Assembly (NCBI GenBank): GCA_021613535.1
Contig: CP075495.1
Span: 4,464,001 to 4,528,000 of the forward strand
Reading direction: 5' to 3'
DNA: 64,000 nucleotides
Source: Adineta vaga
Lineage: Eukaryota; Rotifera
The notes below the pieces were generated by a model, which was not told the DNA's origin, searched no databases, and saw only the letters and a list, made by a program, of their open reading frames with translations. The translations under genes and the position numbers were made by a program. Shown here one piece after another: positions 1 through 15,633 of this stretch (within the stretch, counting starts at the first letter, position 1; the number at the start of each line of letters is the position of its first letter).

Positions 1-722
1 ATGTGCCATATGTGTTGCACGACACCCTAAATATGAGGATTAGCGAAAAGAAATGAGTCTATTTAATATGGAAATATTTCAAATAGAAGATATACCGGAT
101 TCAAAAACAACAGGAGCATTCGGACCGATTAGAAGAGCACAGGCACCAGCACCACCTGTAGGACGGGCATTCCCTTTTGGATAGACAGCTATGTCACCCA
201 TAACCACAACAGCCTAAACAAAAAAGATCAAATATCATTTGATTAGGAACGTTATATTCAATTGATCTTTTGTATTACATATCGTCCATCCCAAAAACTT
301 GATTCGATCCAATGGATGGCATTGAATATAGCTGCCGTGCCTCCATAACAAGCATTTACATTATCTACACCTTCAACAGCTGTATTGTCATGATCAACAA
401 ATAATTGCATGAGAACTGTTTTGATCGATTTAGCTTTATCAATTAATGTTTCTGTTCCAACATCTAAACGACCTATTTGTTGAGGATGTACACCGGTTTC
501 ATCAAGTAAACGCGATAAAACAGTTAAACATAATGAACATATATCTTCATGATCAGAACATATTGACATCCGTTGTTGTCCTAATCCAATTGTATATTTG
601 CCTTTTGAAATATTCTCATGTGTTTCTAATTTCGATTGTTCAACATAAAGTGATGGAATGTAAAGTTCACAAGCAAGAATACCAACAGATGATGGACGAT
701 GTAAATAACCAGTTCCGTTCAT
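1..722 (-). CDS. HMGCS: Hydroxymethylglutaryl-CoA synthase, N-terminal part (cut by window edge)
   Basis: Condenses acetyl-CoA with acetoacetyl-CoA to HMG-CoA, the entry to the mevalonate pathway. Three exons are visible on the minus strand: 722-279, 213-96 and 26-1, joined by small GT-AG introns. The first encodes the start MNGTGYL and the family block [18 protein letters not shown] with the catalytic cysteine, ending at SSFWDGRY. The second reads [20 protein letters not shown] then [15 protein letters not shown]. The third continues with a stretch ending ATHMAH, matching the family's GTHMQH region. The rest lies beyond base 1. No mitochondrial leader is seen, so the cytosolic form is more likely. 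Catalytic residues seen so far are intact. Confidence 0.96.
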
Positions 723-1483
723 AATTTTGTTTCTCTCTAGAAGTAAAAGTTTAAAGAGTTAATATAAAAGTATTTATGGCCTTCAATAACAAATAATAAA
801 CAATGGAATGTGTATATGTTATGTTGAATGGTTGATTGTTGGATACCAATTTTAGACAGATGCAATATATATGACTCATTCAATCACGGGAAAAAAAGGA
901 GAAAAGAAAGAAGGAATAACATTAATGGCACAGAACATATCTAATAAAAGAAGTAAAGGGTAGTTGGCACTAGTCTACTGTCGCTTTCACATATGAATAT
1001 ACAATCAATTTTCTAGATTAATCACGATTTAATTTGTTCTCATTATATCATCAAATAAGAAAAATATTCAAAATGTTCTTTTGTTTAAACTAACGATATA
1101 TCTATCCATTTTTTGTTATGCAATTATTTAGCACAAAAATGCATACTTAGTTAAGCATATTGATCCTTACTATAAAATTTCATGTTTTTGACGCATTTAA
1201 ATAATGATGAAATACGACTGTAGCAGAAGGTTTTGATTTACTGCACGAAATAGAAGTTTATCGATCAATATTTTCTTTGTATTTATAGATACGTTATATA
1301 TGTAAGCAAGTCGTATAAAGCACAGAAAGCTAATATATACATGAACGCATTTCAAAATATGCATTATCAATTGATGATTCGTCGCTTTGTAGCATAATGA
1401 AAATTTTATTAATTAATTTATGGATATTATTGAAAACTAATTTGTTATGTAAAATAATGATTTATGTTTGAGATAAAAACGCA
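723..1483. other. Intergenic region upstream of HMGCS
   Basis: AT-rich DNA with no coding signal on either strand. It must hold the minus-strand HMGCS promoter and 5' UTR. A possible acceptor (ttctag on the minus strand, about 20 bases before the ATG) could serve a 5' UTR intron or a spliced leader. Confidence 0.5.
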
Positions 1484-1880
1484 CTACCATGTGGATGTGG
1501 ACAAGTACCAGTAGAAATAAATTCACGAATTATTAATGGTGAAGACGTCGTACCTAAAAGGTGGCCAATGATGGTAATTAAAATAAACACTGTTATGGTG
1601 GAACGATTCTTAGCGAATCCTATGTACTAACAGCGACTTATTGTATCGATGATTTGCCGAGCGATGTAAGATATGTTGGAATATCCATTACATGGCACGC
1701 ATTTAGTCGTCATTGCATGGTGACAATCAGAGGGAGATGGTGTTTTTCCCAATGTTTTACAGCAAGTATCTATTAATATGATACATTATCTTGATAAACA
1801 ATGTGCAAAATCAATGTCTAATCCAAATATACACTTGTGTGCAGGAGTAGATGAAGATGATAAAGATAAAATTGTTTTAT
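1484..1880 (+). pseudogene. Decayed trypsin-like serine peptidase copy 1
   Basis: Fragments of an S1A peptidase are readable in several frames. The first is a linker like those in the intact gene downstream (LPCGCG), then INSRIINGEDVV for the mature N-terminus, then CYGGTILSESYVLTATYC, where the catalytic histidine of the AAHC motif is tyrosine. Further on come GTHLVVIAW followed by a stop, and NVLQQVSINM leading to HLCAGVDEDD. Frame changes, an in-frame stop and a missing middle part make it non-functional. The motifs match domains of the intact gene at 3495-6554, so it is a dead tandem relative. Confidence 0.8.
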
Positions 1881-1976
1881 TTGTAATATTCAATCGTTTT
1901 CAATGAAAATATTATTGAGAAATATTTTCAGAGTCTTATTTATCGAACACTACAAGAGATAATTATCGAAGCTGGT

Positions 1977-2279
1977 ATGTACGCTCAATTTGAACGTGAT
2001 ACAATAATTCGACAAGTAGATAGAGTTTATATTCATCGTAATTACAGTGTATCTGTTAATTCGTATAATAATTATATTGCTATTTTTTATTTATCAAAAT
2101 CACTCTATACAGAACATAACTCTTATGTATCATCAATATGTCCACTTTCAATGTATGATCACTCGATGGATCCTAGTAAGTATCTATCGAACATGAAAAT
2201 CAGAGGTGTTCAATATCTTCAGATCGACAAGAAATCTTTTGTAGATATATGCTATGCAGGCATAGAAAATTCTTTTTAA
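1977..2279 (+). pseudogene. Decayed trypsin-like fragment 2
   Basis: A 100-codon open stretch contains IIRQVDRVYIHRNYS and NYIAIFYLSKSL. These correspond to the IRNVDEIHIHPYY and HDIALLHIDQPF stretch around the catalytic aspartate in the intact downstream gene. The catalytic aspartate of the DIAL motif is replaced by tyrosine. No mature N-terminus, histidine block or serine block is attached. It is probably a leftover of a tandem copy rather than a small gene. Confidence 0.6.
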
Positions 2280-2497
2280 TAAGTAGATTAGCTTGTTGTG
2301 CACATTAGGTTTCTTTATATAGATGATCCGGAAAGTCCAGTTTTTCAATAGGCTAATGATCGGTTGGATACAAATAGGTTTATCATCGTATTGTAGAATG
2401 CATGCTGATCTTAGCATTTTTACAAGATTAAATACTTTTACAAATTCTCTTAAATTCGACTCCAATAAAATCACCTGATGTATATCATCATGACAAG

Positions 2498-2984
2498 GAA
2501 GCACCATGTGGTTGCGGACCGACCGATGTTACCATAACTTCTTCTCAATGTATAAATGATTATAATAGTAATGATTATGCGTCGAAAAATTGATCAAATT
2601 TATATTCATTCAAACTATTCAAGCACTCAATCTTATTTGCATGATATTGCAATTGTTCACATCGATCATCCGTTTCCTCTAGACTAAACATCATTAAGAA
2701 TATCGAAAACATGTTTGTCGATTTTAAAGCTGGTACATCGACCATTCTTCGACAAATATCAGTTCGATTGATAGATACTAAAAATACCATATGTGCGAGT
2801 TCTATTATCAACGATACCTATCAATTCTATGCTGCACTAGTAGCAAATGATAATGTTAGCATGAAACTGAATTATTTATCACGCGGTAAGAAATATTGAA
2901 AGTCTAAATGAATTCAATTCATATTCATCTAGATGATACTGGTGGACCAATCATGATCTTCAAAGATAATCATTGAGAACAAGT
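2498..2984 (+). pseudogene. Decayed trypsin-like serine peptidase copy 3
   Basis: Starts with a linker APCGCGPTDVTITSS like that of the intact gene. It continues with IDQIYIHSNYSS, HDIAIVHIDHPFPLD and a stop. A second stretch reads VRLIDTKNTICASSIIND, equivalent to the TIDNQDPICDNLI region. It ends with DDTGGPIMIFKDNH, where the following tryptophan codon is TGA. The mature N-terminus and histidine block are missing, and the serine motif GDSGGP has become DDTGGP. Clearly a relic. Confidence 0.75.
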
Positions 2985-3494
2985 AAATTAATGAAAGCAT
3001 GATGTCATTGACAAACCTTTTACTACTTCATATTATGCTTCTTTATTCATCTACATTAATATAAATATATCCAAATGGATTATTTCTCAGTAAAGTATAT
3101 TTTTTGTAATCGTTCGATAGAATTCTAGAACAGGAATTAACGATAATATTGTCATCAGATCTCATCATAAAATTTCGTAAAAACGGTTATAATCATCAAT
3201 CATTGTTAGTCATAAAAAAAAGAGAGTTATATTATTCTGTCAGTTGTCACTAATCAAATAATTCTTATTGTTGATGTAATAACGATATATCATATGTTAG
3301 ATAACAATGTGTTTATAATAGTTTTAACTATGACTTTTGAAAGAAAACAAAAAAATAGGTGCTTACGAAAATATAGATAAGTAGTAAATAACAAAACAAA
3401 GGTTGAAAGACTTTTTCTTTTATTTTTAACGTACATTCTCAATACTCTCTTTTCATCGCGTTTCAAACATCAAATTAAATATTGAATATAAACT
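2985..3494. other. Intergenic region before the serine peptidase gene
   Basis: AT-rich, no coding similarity seen. It separates the relics from the intact gene and probably holds its promoter. Confidence 0.5.
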
Positions 3495-6554
<3,060 letters not shown>

Positions 6555-7618
6555 GTAATAGAAGAAAAAACAACTATTTTTTCATGTAATTAATAAATAA
6601 GAATTCATATGAAGTAAAAAAACGAATACAGAGAAGCAGCAAATTTCTTTAGTATCTCTACTAATTCTGTCTGTCGACCAACTTCATAAGCACATCATTT
6701 TAGATTTCAATATGAGTTCTTAATTAAACAGAATTTGATAGCATAAATTATCAGATCCTATTTATATCTCTTTGTTAAATAATTCTTATCTTCTTAGTAA
6801 ATTTCTCATTTGTTTTTAATCTGAATTATATCAAATGAAGACAAATATAGTTTACTAGTTGAATTGTAACTATTTTTATATTTCACATTGTTTATTTAAA
6901 GAGTAATTCTTCATCTTTTCTAAAGTATCAATAAATAAAACAATACATTCGTAATAATTTTTTTTTCTCTTTTTCCATTGTCGTTTTTTTCTTATCGATC
7001 TTGTCTCTTTCGTGTTTCTCCTTTTTATACATCTTAGACAAATGAAAACAAAATCAAACACAACACAACAATAGTAAAACTGATGAAGAAGACGGAAGAA
7101 AAAAAAGAAAAATTTTTCTATATACAAACAATGTGACCAAACACGACAGAAGAAAAGAAAAAACGAAAAGAGAAAAACCATAAATACATTCATACATACT
7201 ACAGACAACAAACAAAGCAATATGTGCCATCGTTAATAAGCACAAAAGAAAAAGAAGAAAAAAAAAGAAAGGAAGATGATGATGAAGAAGAAAAACCAAA
7301 ACCGATAGTGAAGAGCAATATGCCCAATAGAAGAATTTGAATAAGTCAACGTTTAATTAACCACAAGAAAACGAAAATGAAAACTATATACATTGTATAT
7401 AGACTAAGGCAAAGAAGGAGAAGAAATGAGTGGAGTGAAGAAAACTCTACTGTTATATATGTGCGTGCGTTGGATAAAGAGAATATTTATCTGACATAAT
7501 GTCTGTTGGAAAGGAAAACTTCTTTTGCTTTTTTTATTCATCCACTTGTTCATCGTCTCCATGTGTTAAACTAAAAAAAGAAAAATTCATAAGAAAATCG
7601 ATTTTTCTTTTTCCAAAT
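6555..7618. other. Convergent 3' region between the serine peptidase and FoxP
   Basis: Both neighbouring genes end here. It holds their 3' UTRs, including long A- and purine-rich runs at about 7075-7290. No coding signal seen. Confidence 0.5.
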
Positions 7619-10600
7619 CTACAACCTCATATCATTTTGTCCATCATCATCATCTGTATGTTCATATTGATTATGATTCATACCTCTTGATTGATCATTA
7701 TGTGAACCATTATTATCATTAACACTATTGGAATTTTCATCATCTTCATCATCGTCTTCAACATTATGTGAATGTAAAAGACCCTTGAGAAAAAAAAAGA
7801 CAATTATATACTTCTTATTTTGTCTATTTTCCTTTTCTTACTTTAAAATCTTTATAATCATCTTCCATACCAAATGGATAAGAATACAAAGCTTGATCAT
7901 CACCAGTAGATGTATTATGACTAAAAATGAATCATACATACGTTTTTCTATAAAGAAGAAACTCTTTAAAAATTAATTTCAATTTACCCATAAGAAGATG
8001 ATGATTCATTATGATTATTTCCTTTTTCTGCTCCACGCGTTAAACGTCGTTTACAAAATTCATTTTCATCTACAGTCCATACGGCACCTTTGATATTTTC
8101 TACACGCATAAAACATTTATGTAATGATAAGTTGTGTCGTACAGCATTCTATTTTGAAAAATAAGACGATAATATTAAGATTGAAAATCAAAAGAGAAAT
8201 CTTTACCTTCCATGTTTGAGCATTTTTACGAAAATATAGAAATTGTGCTTCAAACCATTTATAGACTTCATTTAATGTTAGTTGATTATCTGGAGATTCA
8301 ATAATTGCCTAGAATAAATACATACGATAATTTTCATCGTAATAGCTTGCTTTCGAGAGTTAAAATACCTGACGAATTAATGTTGCATATGTAAATGGTG
8401 GCCGTACGTCATGCGTCATATAATAATCACGATTTTTTAATTCTAAAAATAGAAAAGTTTTTCTTCGATTTCTATAAAGATTTTTATTTTGTATAACAAA
8501 CCTTTTCCTTTTCCTGCACGTTTTCCACCTAATGCTAACATTGCTTTACTTTTTTTACTCATGTGATGTTTTCCACTTGAACCCATTGATACAAGAGATA
8601 AATTATTTCCATTTGATCTTGATGGTGTTGATGTATTACCATTTGTACCAACCATATCATCATCATCATCATCATCGTCATCATCATCATCTTCGTCTTC
8701 TTGTGTATCATCTCCAACTTCTTCTTCAACAGTATGAACAGGTGGCGGGGAACTAGACGCACTAGCACGTAAAATCGCCGATGTTGTGGCATTATTTACC
8801 GACGAAAGATCCTGTGGTGTTGCAGTTGTTTTTATTAATCCAGCTGATGTTAGGAAAGCATTTTCTAATTTAACAATCGGTAAATGATGAAGTGATGATG
8901 ATGTTGGAGATGATAATTGATTTGAACGATTATTATGGTATGATGCTAATGTACGTGATGGTTGATGTGTAATTATATGGGCAGTTGTTGTCGTGGGATT
9001 CGATGTTGATGCACCATTGGAAATAATTTGTTGATTTCCTCCATGTAAATGTTTCATCATTGATTGAAGAATTTCACGTTCACGTGTTAATAATGCTTCT
9101 AATTGTTGTACGACATGTTGTTGTACGCGTGCTTGAGCAACGGATCGATCATCCAAAGAATGTTCATCACTAAGATGTCGATTAAAATCAATCAATGATG
9201 AACATAATGTATCACAACTTGGCCAACGACAATAATTTCGTTGAAATAATGGATTATTAGATAAATCTTGTTGAGTCGAACGATTGATCGTTGTTGTCGT
9301 TGCTGTTGGCATTATAATACGAGTTTCAGTTGAGTTATTAGAATTCGTTCCAAGAAGGTTCAAACCTATTAATAACAAGTGGTGAAAAAAGTATTAAATC
9401 TATTGTTTGTTTTCATTCAGCAATTCGAAAAATAAAGATAAACGTGCAAAAATCCGAGCAATAAAATAAATGTTCGATCAATGCACGCACAAATTATTCA
9501 AAACAAAACGAATTATATGCTATTCTTCTGTCTCCTCTCCGAAAAATGACCAACCGGTTGTGGTTCGACCTGTGGTTAGTAGATCAGTAATGTTAATCGT
9601 GGTTGGTTGCTGATATGGACGTGTTGAAATTGAAATAATTGATGGAGATTCTGTAGATACTTATATAGATTGTTTATGAAGAGAAAAAGTTTGTCTTTCT
9701 TCAGAGGAAAAAGTAAACAATGAAGACAAAGAATTCTTACCAGTAGTCGAAGAATTATTGGGTGTCGTAGTTGTTAAATATTGAACAGCTGCTGCTGTCG
9801 GTTGATTAGAATTATTTGAATTTGTAATACTGAATAAACTGGGTATTTGTTGTTGCTGCTGTTGTTGTTGTTGTTGTTTCGAAGAAACTTGTTGAAGGAG
9901 AAGTTGTTGGCTAGCTAATTGAGTCTAAAATCGAAGAATCAAGAAAAATGAGATAACAATTGTTTTATTGATTTACTTGAATTTGTTTAATCACTTCAGA
10001 ATTGGTCGATGTTGTACTCGGTGCCGGCGTTGTTTGAACTAGATTAAGTTGAATTTGTTCACTTAATTGTTGATTAATTTTTTCAACAAGAAGACGTTGC
10101 TATATAATGTAAAAGAAGAATAAATAAATGAACTGTAACAATAAACTTTGTTTTTGTGACTAATATTCAATCATTATCGTTGTTACAGATGCCATAGCTT
10201 ACATGAAATAACATACAAATAGAAGATATAGTCTCGTTGGTTGTTGTTGTTTTTTGTTGTGTGTATGTGTGTATGTGTGTTTCTTTCTCTTTTCTTCGTT
10301 TTTTACTCTATTATTAATTTTCTTTCCTTCTCGTTCTTATTCTCTATATGTTGTTTTTTGGTCGTCCTCATAAGCGAACACTATAAGCAACATCCTGTGC
10401 ATGCGATGTTTGTCGTACAACGAATGAGATGTCAAAGAAAGATGGAGAGTAACAGAAAGAGAAAAAGAAAAGAGGAGAAAAAAATGAGAAAGCAATTCAT
10501 ATTGTTCATAGTCTATGTATGAAAAGACACCATCTTGTAGGCTTCATAAATGACCATAGACGTTTGATAAATAGAGACAGAGCGGGGATATATGTATATG

Positions 10601-11019
10601 TATATGTATATATATATATATATGTATACAAGTTGACCTGTTACATCATATGAATTATATACCTGTTCCGGACTTGTTAGTATTTGTTGAATAAGCATAT
10701 TTTGTATTGCATTCGATGATGGTTGTAAATATTGAAGCATAGTTGATGTTGTCACTGGTTGTTGCTGTTGCGAGGACACTGTAGTTGACATATAATCACC
10801 TGAATCGATTAAACGTAGTGTACTCTAATACACAGAAGAACAAAACTAAGTATCAAATCTTAAGAATAAAATTACATTATTCGATGATGTTGGAGAAACA
10901 ATAGTTGTACCATTTTGTAAATGACCTGTTTGTTCATTAAGAATGGTAGTTGAAGATGTTTTAGCTCTCGCTGCTGTTTGCAGTTTAGATGTTCGATTTG
11001 TTGTTGTTACTCTCATCAT
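7619..11019 (-). CDS. FoxP: Forkhead transcription factor of the FoxP subfamily
   Basis: Minus-strand exons 11019-10876, 10824-10663, 10099-9977, 9924-9741, 9650-9570, 9365-8502, 8442-8369, 8308-8207, 8148-7988, 7920-7842, 7783-7619 give 712 residues. The glutamine-rich N-terminal part includes a run of about ten Q. From about residue 277 the C2H2 finger [20 protein letters not shown] is followed by the leucine zipper [18 protein letters not shown], both diagnostic of FoxP and used for dimerisation. An aspartate run (about 12 D) precedes the forkhead domain (about 532-617), with [27 protein letters not shown] and [10 protein letters not shown]-like [14 protein letters not shown]. The tail is acidic. 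The start at 11019 (MMRV) is the first ATG after an upstream stop-rich region. 5' UTR exons further upstream are possible. A nuclear DNA-binding repressor by family knowledge. Confidence 0.94.
10588..10629. repeat. TA/GTATA microsatellite in a FoxP intron
   Basis: About 40 bases of TATATG and TA units inside the 563-base second FoxP intron. Confidence 0.8.
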
Positions 11020-12868
11020 AGATTTTACGAAAAAAAAGAATTCATTCAACGACAATCTACAATAAAATATCAATAACGAGTTTAACCTTCTGTTTTTTTC
11101 TCGTTCTCTCGGTCAACAATTCTTGTTTGTCCATTTTCCTCTCTCCTTCTCAATTTTTTTATTACCAAGAAAAACTACGAGGAGAGAGAGGTCAAAAATT
11201 TAATTGTCTCAGTAGACAAATATGAATAAAAAAAAGTATAACCCATACATATATACATTGTTTATCTTAACCCATTCGAATGTTGCCATGTAGTTACTTT
11301 GATAGAAGAGAGTAGGACGAAGAGAAAAAGAAAAAAGCAAAGAATAGCAAAATGTTGTTGTTGTTCTGTTGTGTGTGTGTTCGACGCACGACCCCAACAT
11401 CACATATACAATAACAATATTTCTCTCTTTAATCAACAAAATGCAAAGAAAATCTTTGATCGACCTATTCAATAAAAAAGCATTCTTTTCATAATCATAA
11501 GACACTATAGAACTTCATCAGAACTACATTCGAGATTTTCATAAAGAATCTTATCTATAAGTACACATAACGACCCTAATTGACCTATTTCTGAAGATGT
11601 CTTTCAATATCTATCGATAACATATAAATATGTAATACATAACAAATCATCTACAGATATTTCCTAAAATCGTAAAGATCTATTAAAACTTGATTCACTA
11701 TTACTTGATTTAAACACACGATCAAATGCTTCATCCATATCTAATACTAATGTAAGAGCTATATTGAGTGTATTTATCAGTATAAAGGTTTTTAAAATTG
11801 ATAACAAATACTGAAATACCTGTAACAAGCTATATAACTTTGCAACTCATCTACCAACGTAAACGATAAGACGGTGCTGTTTCTATCAGCGAATGGCTTC
11901 GTTTTTTTATAGTCAAACAGCAATACCATATTGATTTGAAGAGATTAATAAATAATATATATCATTGATAAAATTCGGAACTGTCAAGAGAGAATAACAA
12001 ATAAATAAAAAAAACCTTAATGAAACAAAAAAAATAAGGAAGAAAAGAAAGCTTGATTGTTATTGGTTTGTGACAAGATTAGAAAGAAAATATAATATAA
12101 AAGAAAATAAATAGGTTATTATTTCTTCTATGAATTATATGATGAAGATATACAACCATTCTTGACGCATTTTACTATAGATTTTATTGTGGTTTCAAAT
12201 ATAAAGATGGCGCCACATGACAGATACCTTAGTTTTCAAATTATCATGTATTATTATTAACATGTATACGCATACTTGAGTATTAGATTCTTATAAAAAT
12301 TAGTGGATTAATTCATTTTGCTGTGATGATAACAAACATTGCTATGAGAATGCTTTTTTCATTATTTCAAATTCAAAATAAAGTAAGCATGATCATGATC
12401 GTTTCTATAAAAGTGGTTATTTTCTTGTGAAATCAAACAAAAGTATAGAGAAAATTACGCAATGAAAATAGTTTGATTCTATAGTATTGAACATCTACAA
12501 GATATAAAAATGAAGAGAAAACAAACAATAACAAACAAAACGAACAAAAATATATGTAACAAATGTGTATATGTATAGATTTTACTCATTCTATCTGCAA
12601 TGGCAAAGAGATCATAGATAATATGTGTAGTGTACCTACATGAGAAACAAAGAAATCGAAGAGTCTGTGCCTGTTCGTAGTTTGAAGAAACCAGAAAAGA
12701 ACAACTCTTATAACAAATTGTATTATCATTTTTAGTTTACTTTTTGTTTCCAAATGAAAGGTTAAGAATATCAGAGAAACATAAATATGTGTGTATCTAT
12801 ATTAAAGAAAAGAACAAAAGTCATATTTGTTAAATTTATACAGATTGGTTGTTACTCTGAAATATTTG
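11020..12868. other. Upstream region of FoxP
   Basis: 1.85 kb of AT-rich DNA without a convincing coding exon. FoxP promoter and 5' UTR sequence should lie here, and the zinc-finger gene ends on the far side. A G/C-rich island in otherwise AT DNA (aagatggcgcc at about 12207) stands out but no factor is assigned. Confidence 0.45.
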
Positions 12869-15633
12869 CTACTGGGCAGAGTATTTTCCATTTCCATTCA
12901 TTGTTTTATTCTCATTTTTCAAATGAACACGTCTTGTCACCAATGATGTTGAATATCTTTTTGAGTTTGTTTCTGTTGAAGAACGATTGTCATCGGAATA
13001 TTGTCGATATCGGGTTAACGACGAAGAACGATGTTCTAGATTTATTGTCAATATTTACAACTATAAATTACGATATTACTATATGTATTCATGTTTACCT
13101 CTTGAAGAACTAGTTGATCGTGTTCGTTTTTTACTATTTGTTATTGGCTCGGTTTGTAGTTTTGGTACTGGAGGTGATGATGATGATGATGATGTAACTA
13201 GAACTTTATGTAATAATCTCTCAGCTTGATGACGTTCTAATTCTACTTGACCAGATTGGATTAAATCAACAAATGTTGAAAAATACGGTTGAATATGTGC
13301 AACATCTAAATCACCATTTAAGACGGCATCAAGCATTCTTTTAGCTATCAATGGAGACACGACTTTTTCAGATTTCGTCTTCAAATCTTCTATCCTTTTG
13401 CTTGATAATAAATTTGACATACTCATATCATATTCATCTTCTTCATCTACTTGTAAAAGACCACTTGCTGCTAATATAGCACGTGCTGATTGTTCATTAA
13501 GAACAGCATGAGTACCATTTGTTGATTTTTGCTGTGCATTTAATAGAGTATAACCATCAAAGTTTGGTCTCGTTTTTGTCGGAGATATTCGTAATATTCC
13601 ATTATCAGTTAATGTCGGTGTTCGATTTGTATCAAGTATTACACGGCGATTAGATGGTTGACTAGTATTTCGACGAATAGTTTGTCCATTTTCCAGAGTG
13701 ACATGGTTTTCATTTGCATTGATTGACAAAGGAGAGATATGTTGATTCTCCTAGAACAAGACATTGAATATTACGACATTTTTATCATAAGCTTTCGTTG
13801 CTATCCTTTTGAAAGTTAGTATGCAACAGTGATAAAATATTTGATCACAATAAGACTGCTCTTGAAACAGCGAAAAAAAAAGAATGAATTTTTGTTTTAC
13901 ATACTAATTTATTTTGGAATGTCTGCATGTGATTTGTTTCATGTCTAAAAGTAGTCGGAAAAAAATCAACTCATATTGATATAAGAATAAATAGTTGCTA
14001 AGACATACATCATTTCTTGATAGGTTAATGAATGTGGATCAATAGGTCGAGATTCTAGTAGCTCATTATAATTTTGATACCAGAACTGTCGATCAAATGG
14101 ATAGAGTAAATCTTCAGGAGAAAGACCATGTTGAATCGAGTCTATAAAGTTTTTCAAATAAAAACCGTTGAAAACACAAAACAAAACTAACCTTGATGAT
14201 TGACTCTTATCAATCTTAATAATAATAAACAAAGTTAATTGATTTTATTTTTGAATACATCTAATATCTACTTACTCTGATGGGATTATTTCATTCTCTA
14301 TTTTTACACTTTTAATACAATCTTTTTCTCGTTCATTTTCAAACGGATAATCATACTCTTCAAATGTTTTCGATGTTAATTGTATTGAGAAATTTCTTTG
14401 TCCTTTACAACTCTGTGCTGAAGACGATTTATATGCAACAGCAAGAACAATTGGCTTTTGTCCAATGAATGAATTAAGTTGAATATGTAGTTGAATAGTT
14501 CCTGGTCCACCGTGTCGTGATTGAATTTGTTTTGCATAATTTTCAATAAGACGTTGTTGTTCAGAACGAATGATTGATGCTGCCTGGACACGTTCATACA
14601 TTTCGGGATGATGAACTTTCTAATTGAACACAAAAGAAAAAGAAGAAAGATTGATTTCTCAAAACAGAAAAAAGATTTCGATAAGTTATACTAAAAACTT
14701 TCGCTGATGTTCAATATTTGTTATATGTTGTAGAATTGATTGTGATGAACATTTACAATGGCATAAATCACAGATATACTGTGCGGAATTAAATAAGTTT
14801 TCAAATTGAAATTCGATAACATAATTCAATCCTATGATAATGATGAGTTTACATAAGATATAACAGAAATATGATCATACCTAATAGAGACTCTTTTGCT
14901 TGTTTGATTTGTTCATCACAGAGTAATTGACGATTAAATACTTTCTGATTAAGCATTTCAGGTGAAAACATCGCTTTATATACCGAACGATATTCTGGTT
15001 CGACTATTTTTCATTAAAAAGTATATTTTTCGAACATATAATTTTAAGACAAAGAATTAGTTACCTGATTGTAATACATCATGAATATTTTGAGTCTATA
15101 ATAGAAACAAGATATTATTTCTATGGAATTGGTAGTTGTTTTTTTTGCTTTTTATCAAAACAGTATACATCTTTGTATGAAAACAAAAATCGAGCATTAA
15201 TCTCTGATACTTATCACTATGAAATATTAGGATGATATTATCCGATGTAGTACCTCTTAGGTTCATAGCGATTTATTATCAGTGAGTCGAAAAACCACCT
15301 GTTACCTTCATTTAGTTAACTTAGAATATGAAAACTATTGTAAAACTTACTTGTTGATGTTGTTCACTGTTCAAATGTGAATTGAAAAGTTTCTGATTTG
15401 ATAAATCAATATTACAAATAGTACAAGAAAAACGTCGATTAGATTTAACCACCGTTTGACCAGTATTATTATTAGTTGAGTTACGAATTACATTTAATGT
15501 ATCAGGTAATTCAGAAAATGAATTGCCAGTTGTTGAAGATAAAACTTCAATTGATTCAGATGGAATTGAATTTGTATTCTAAGAAAAAATAAGCAGGTGC
15601 ACGGAAAAACTTTTATCGTTTTAATTTTACCAT
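12869..15633 (-). CDS. Matrin/C2H2-type zinc-finger protein, unrecognised family
   Basis: Exons 15633-15631, 15578-15351, 15095-15065, 15003-14881, 14831-14692, 14619-14276, 14214-14192, 14141-14009, 13944-13905, 13750-13099, 13035-12869 give 627 residues. The start codon sits alone before the first intron. A first finger reads CTICNIDLSNQKLFNSHL plus SEQH. A second reads CDLCHCKCSSQSILQHI plus NIEHQRKF, the U1/matrin spacing typical of nuclear RNA- or DNA-binding proteins. A conserved-looking block follows (PFDRQFWYQNYNELLESRP). The C-terminal half is low complexity with a putative nuclear signal (SKKRTRST) and a Ser/Arg-rich tail. Exons of 23, 31 and 40 bases are used. I do not recognise an orthologue. 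Nuclear nucleic-acid binding is an inference. Confidence 0.75.

Noticed and set aside
1977-2279. A small functional gene of 100 codons
   Set aside because: It matches only a broken middle part of S1 domains and has no signal peptide, histidine or serine blocks.
8532-8792. Histidine- and methionine-rich frames in FoxP
   Set aside because: Other-frame readings of the GAT repeat that encodes the aspartate run.
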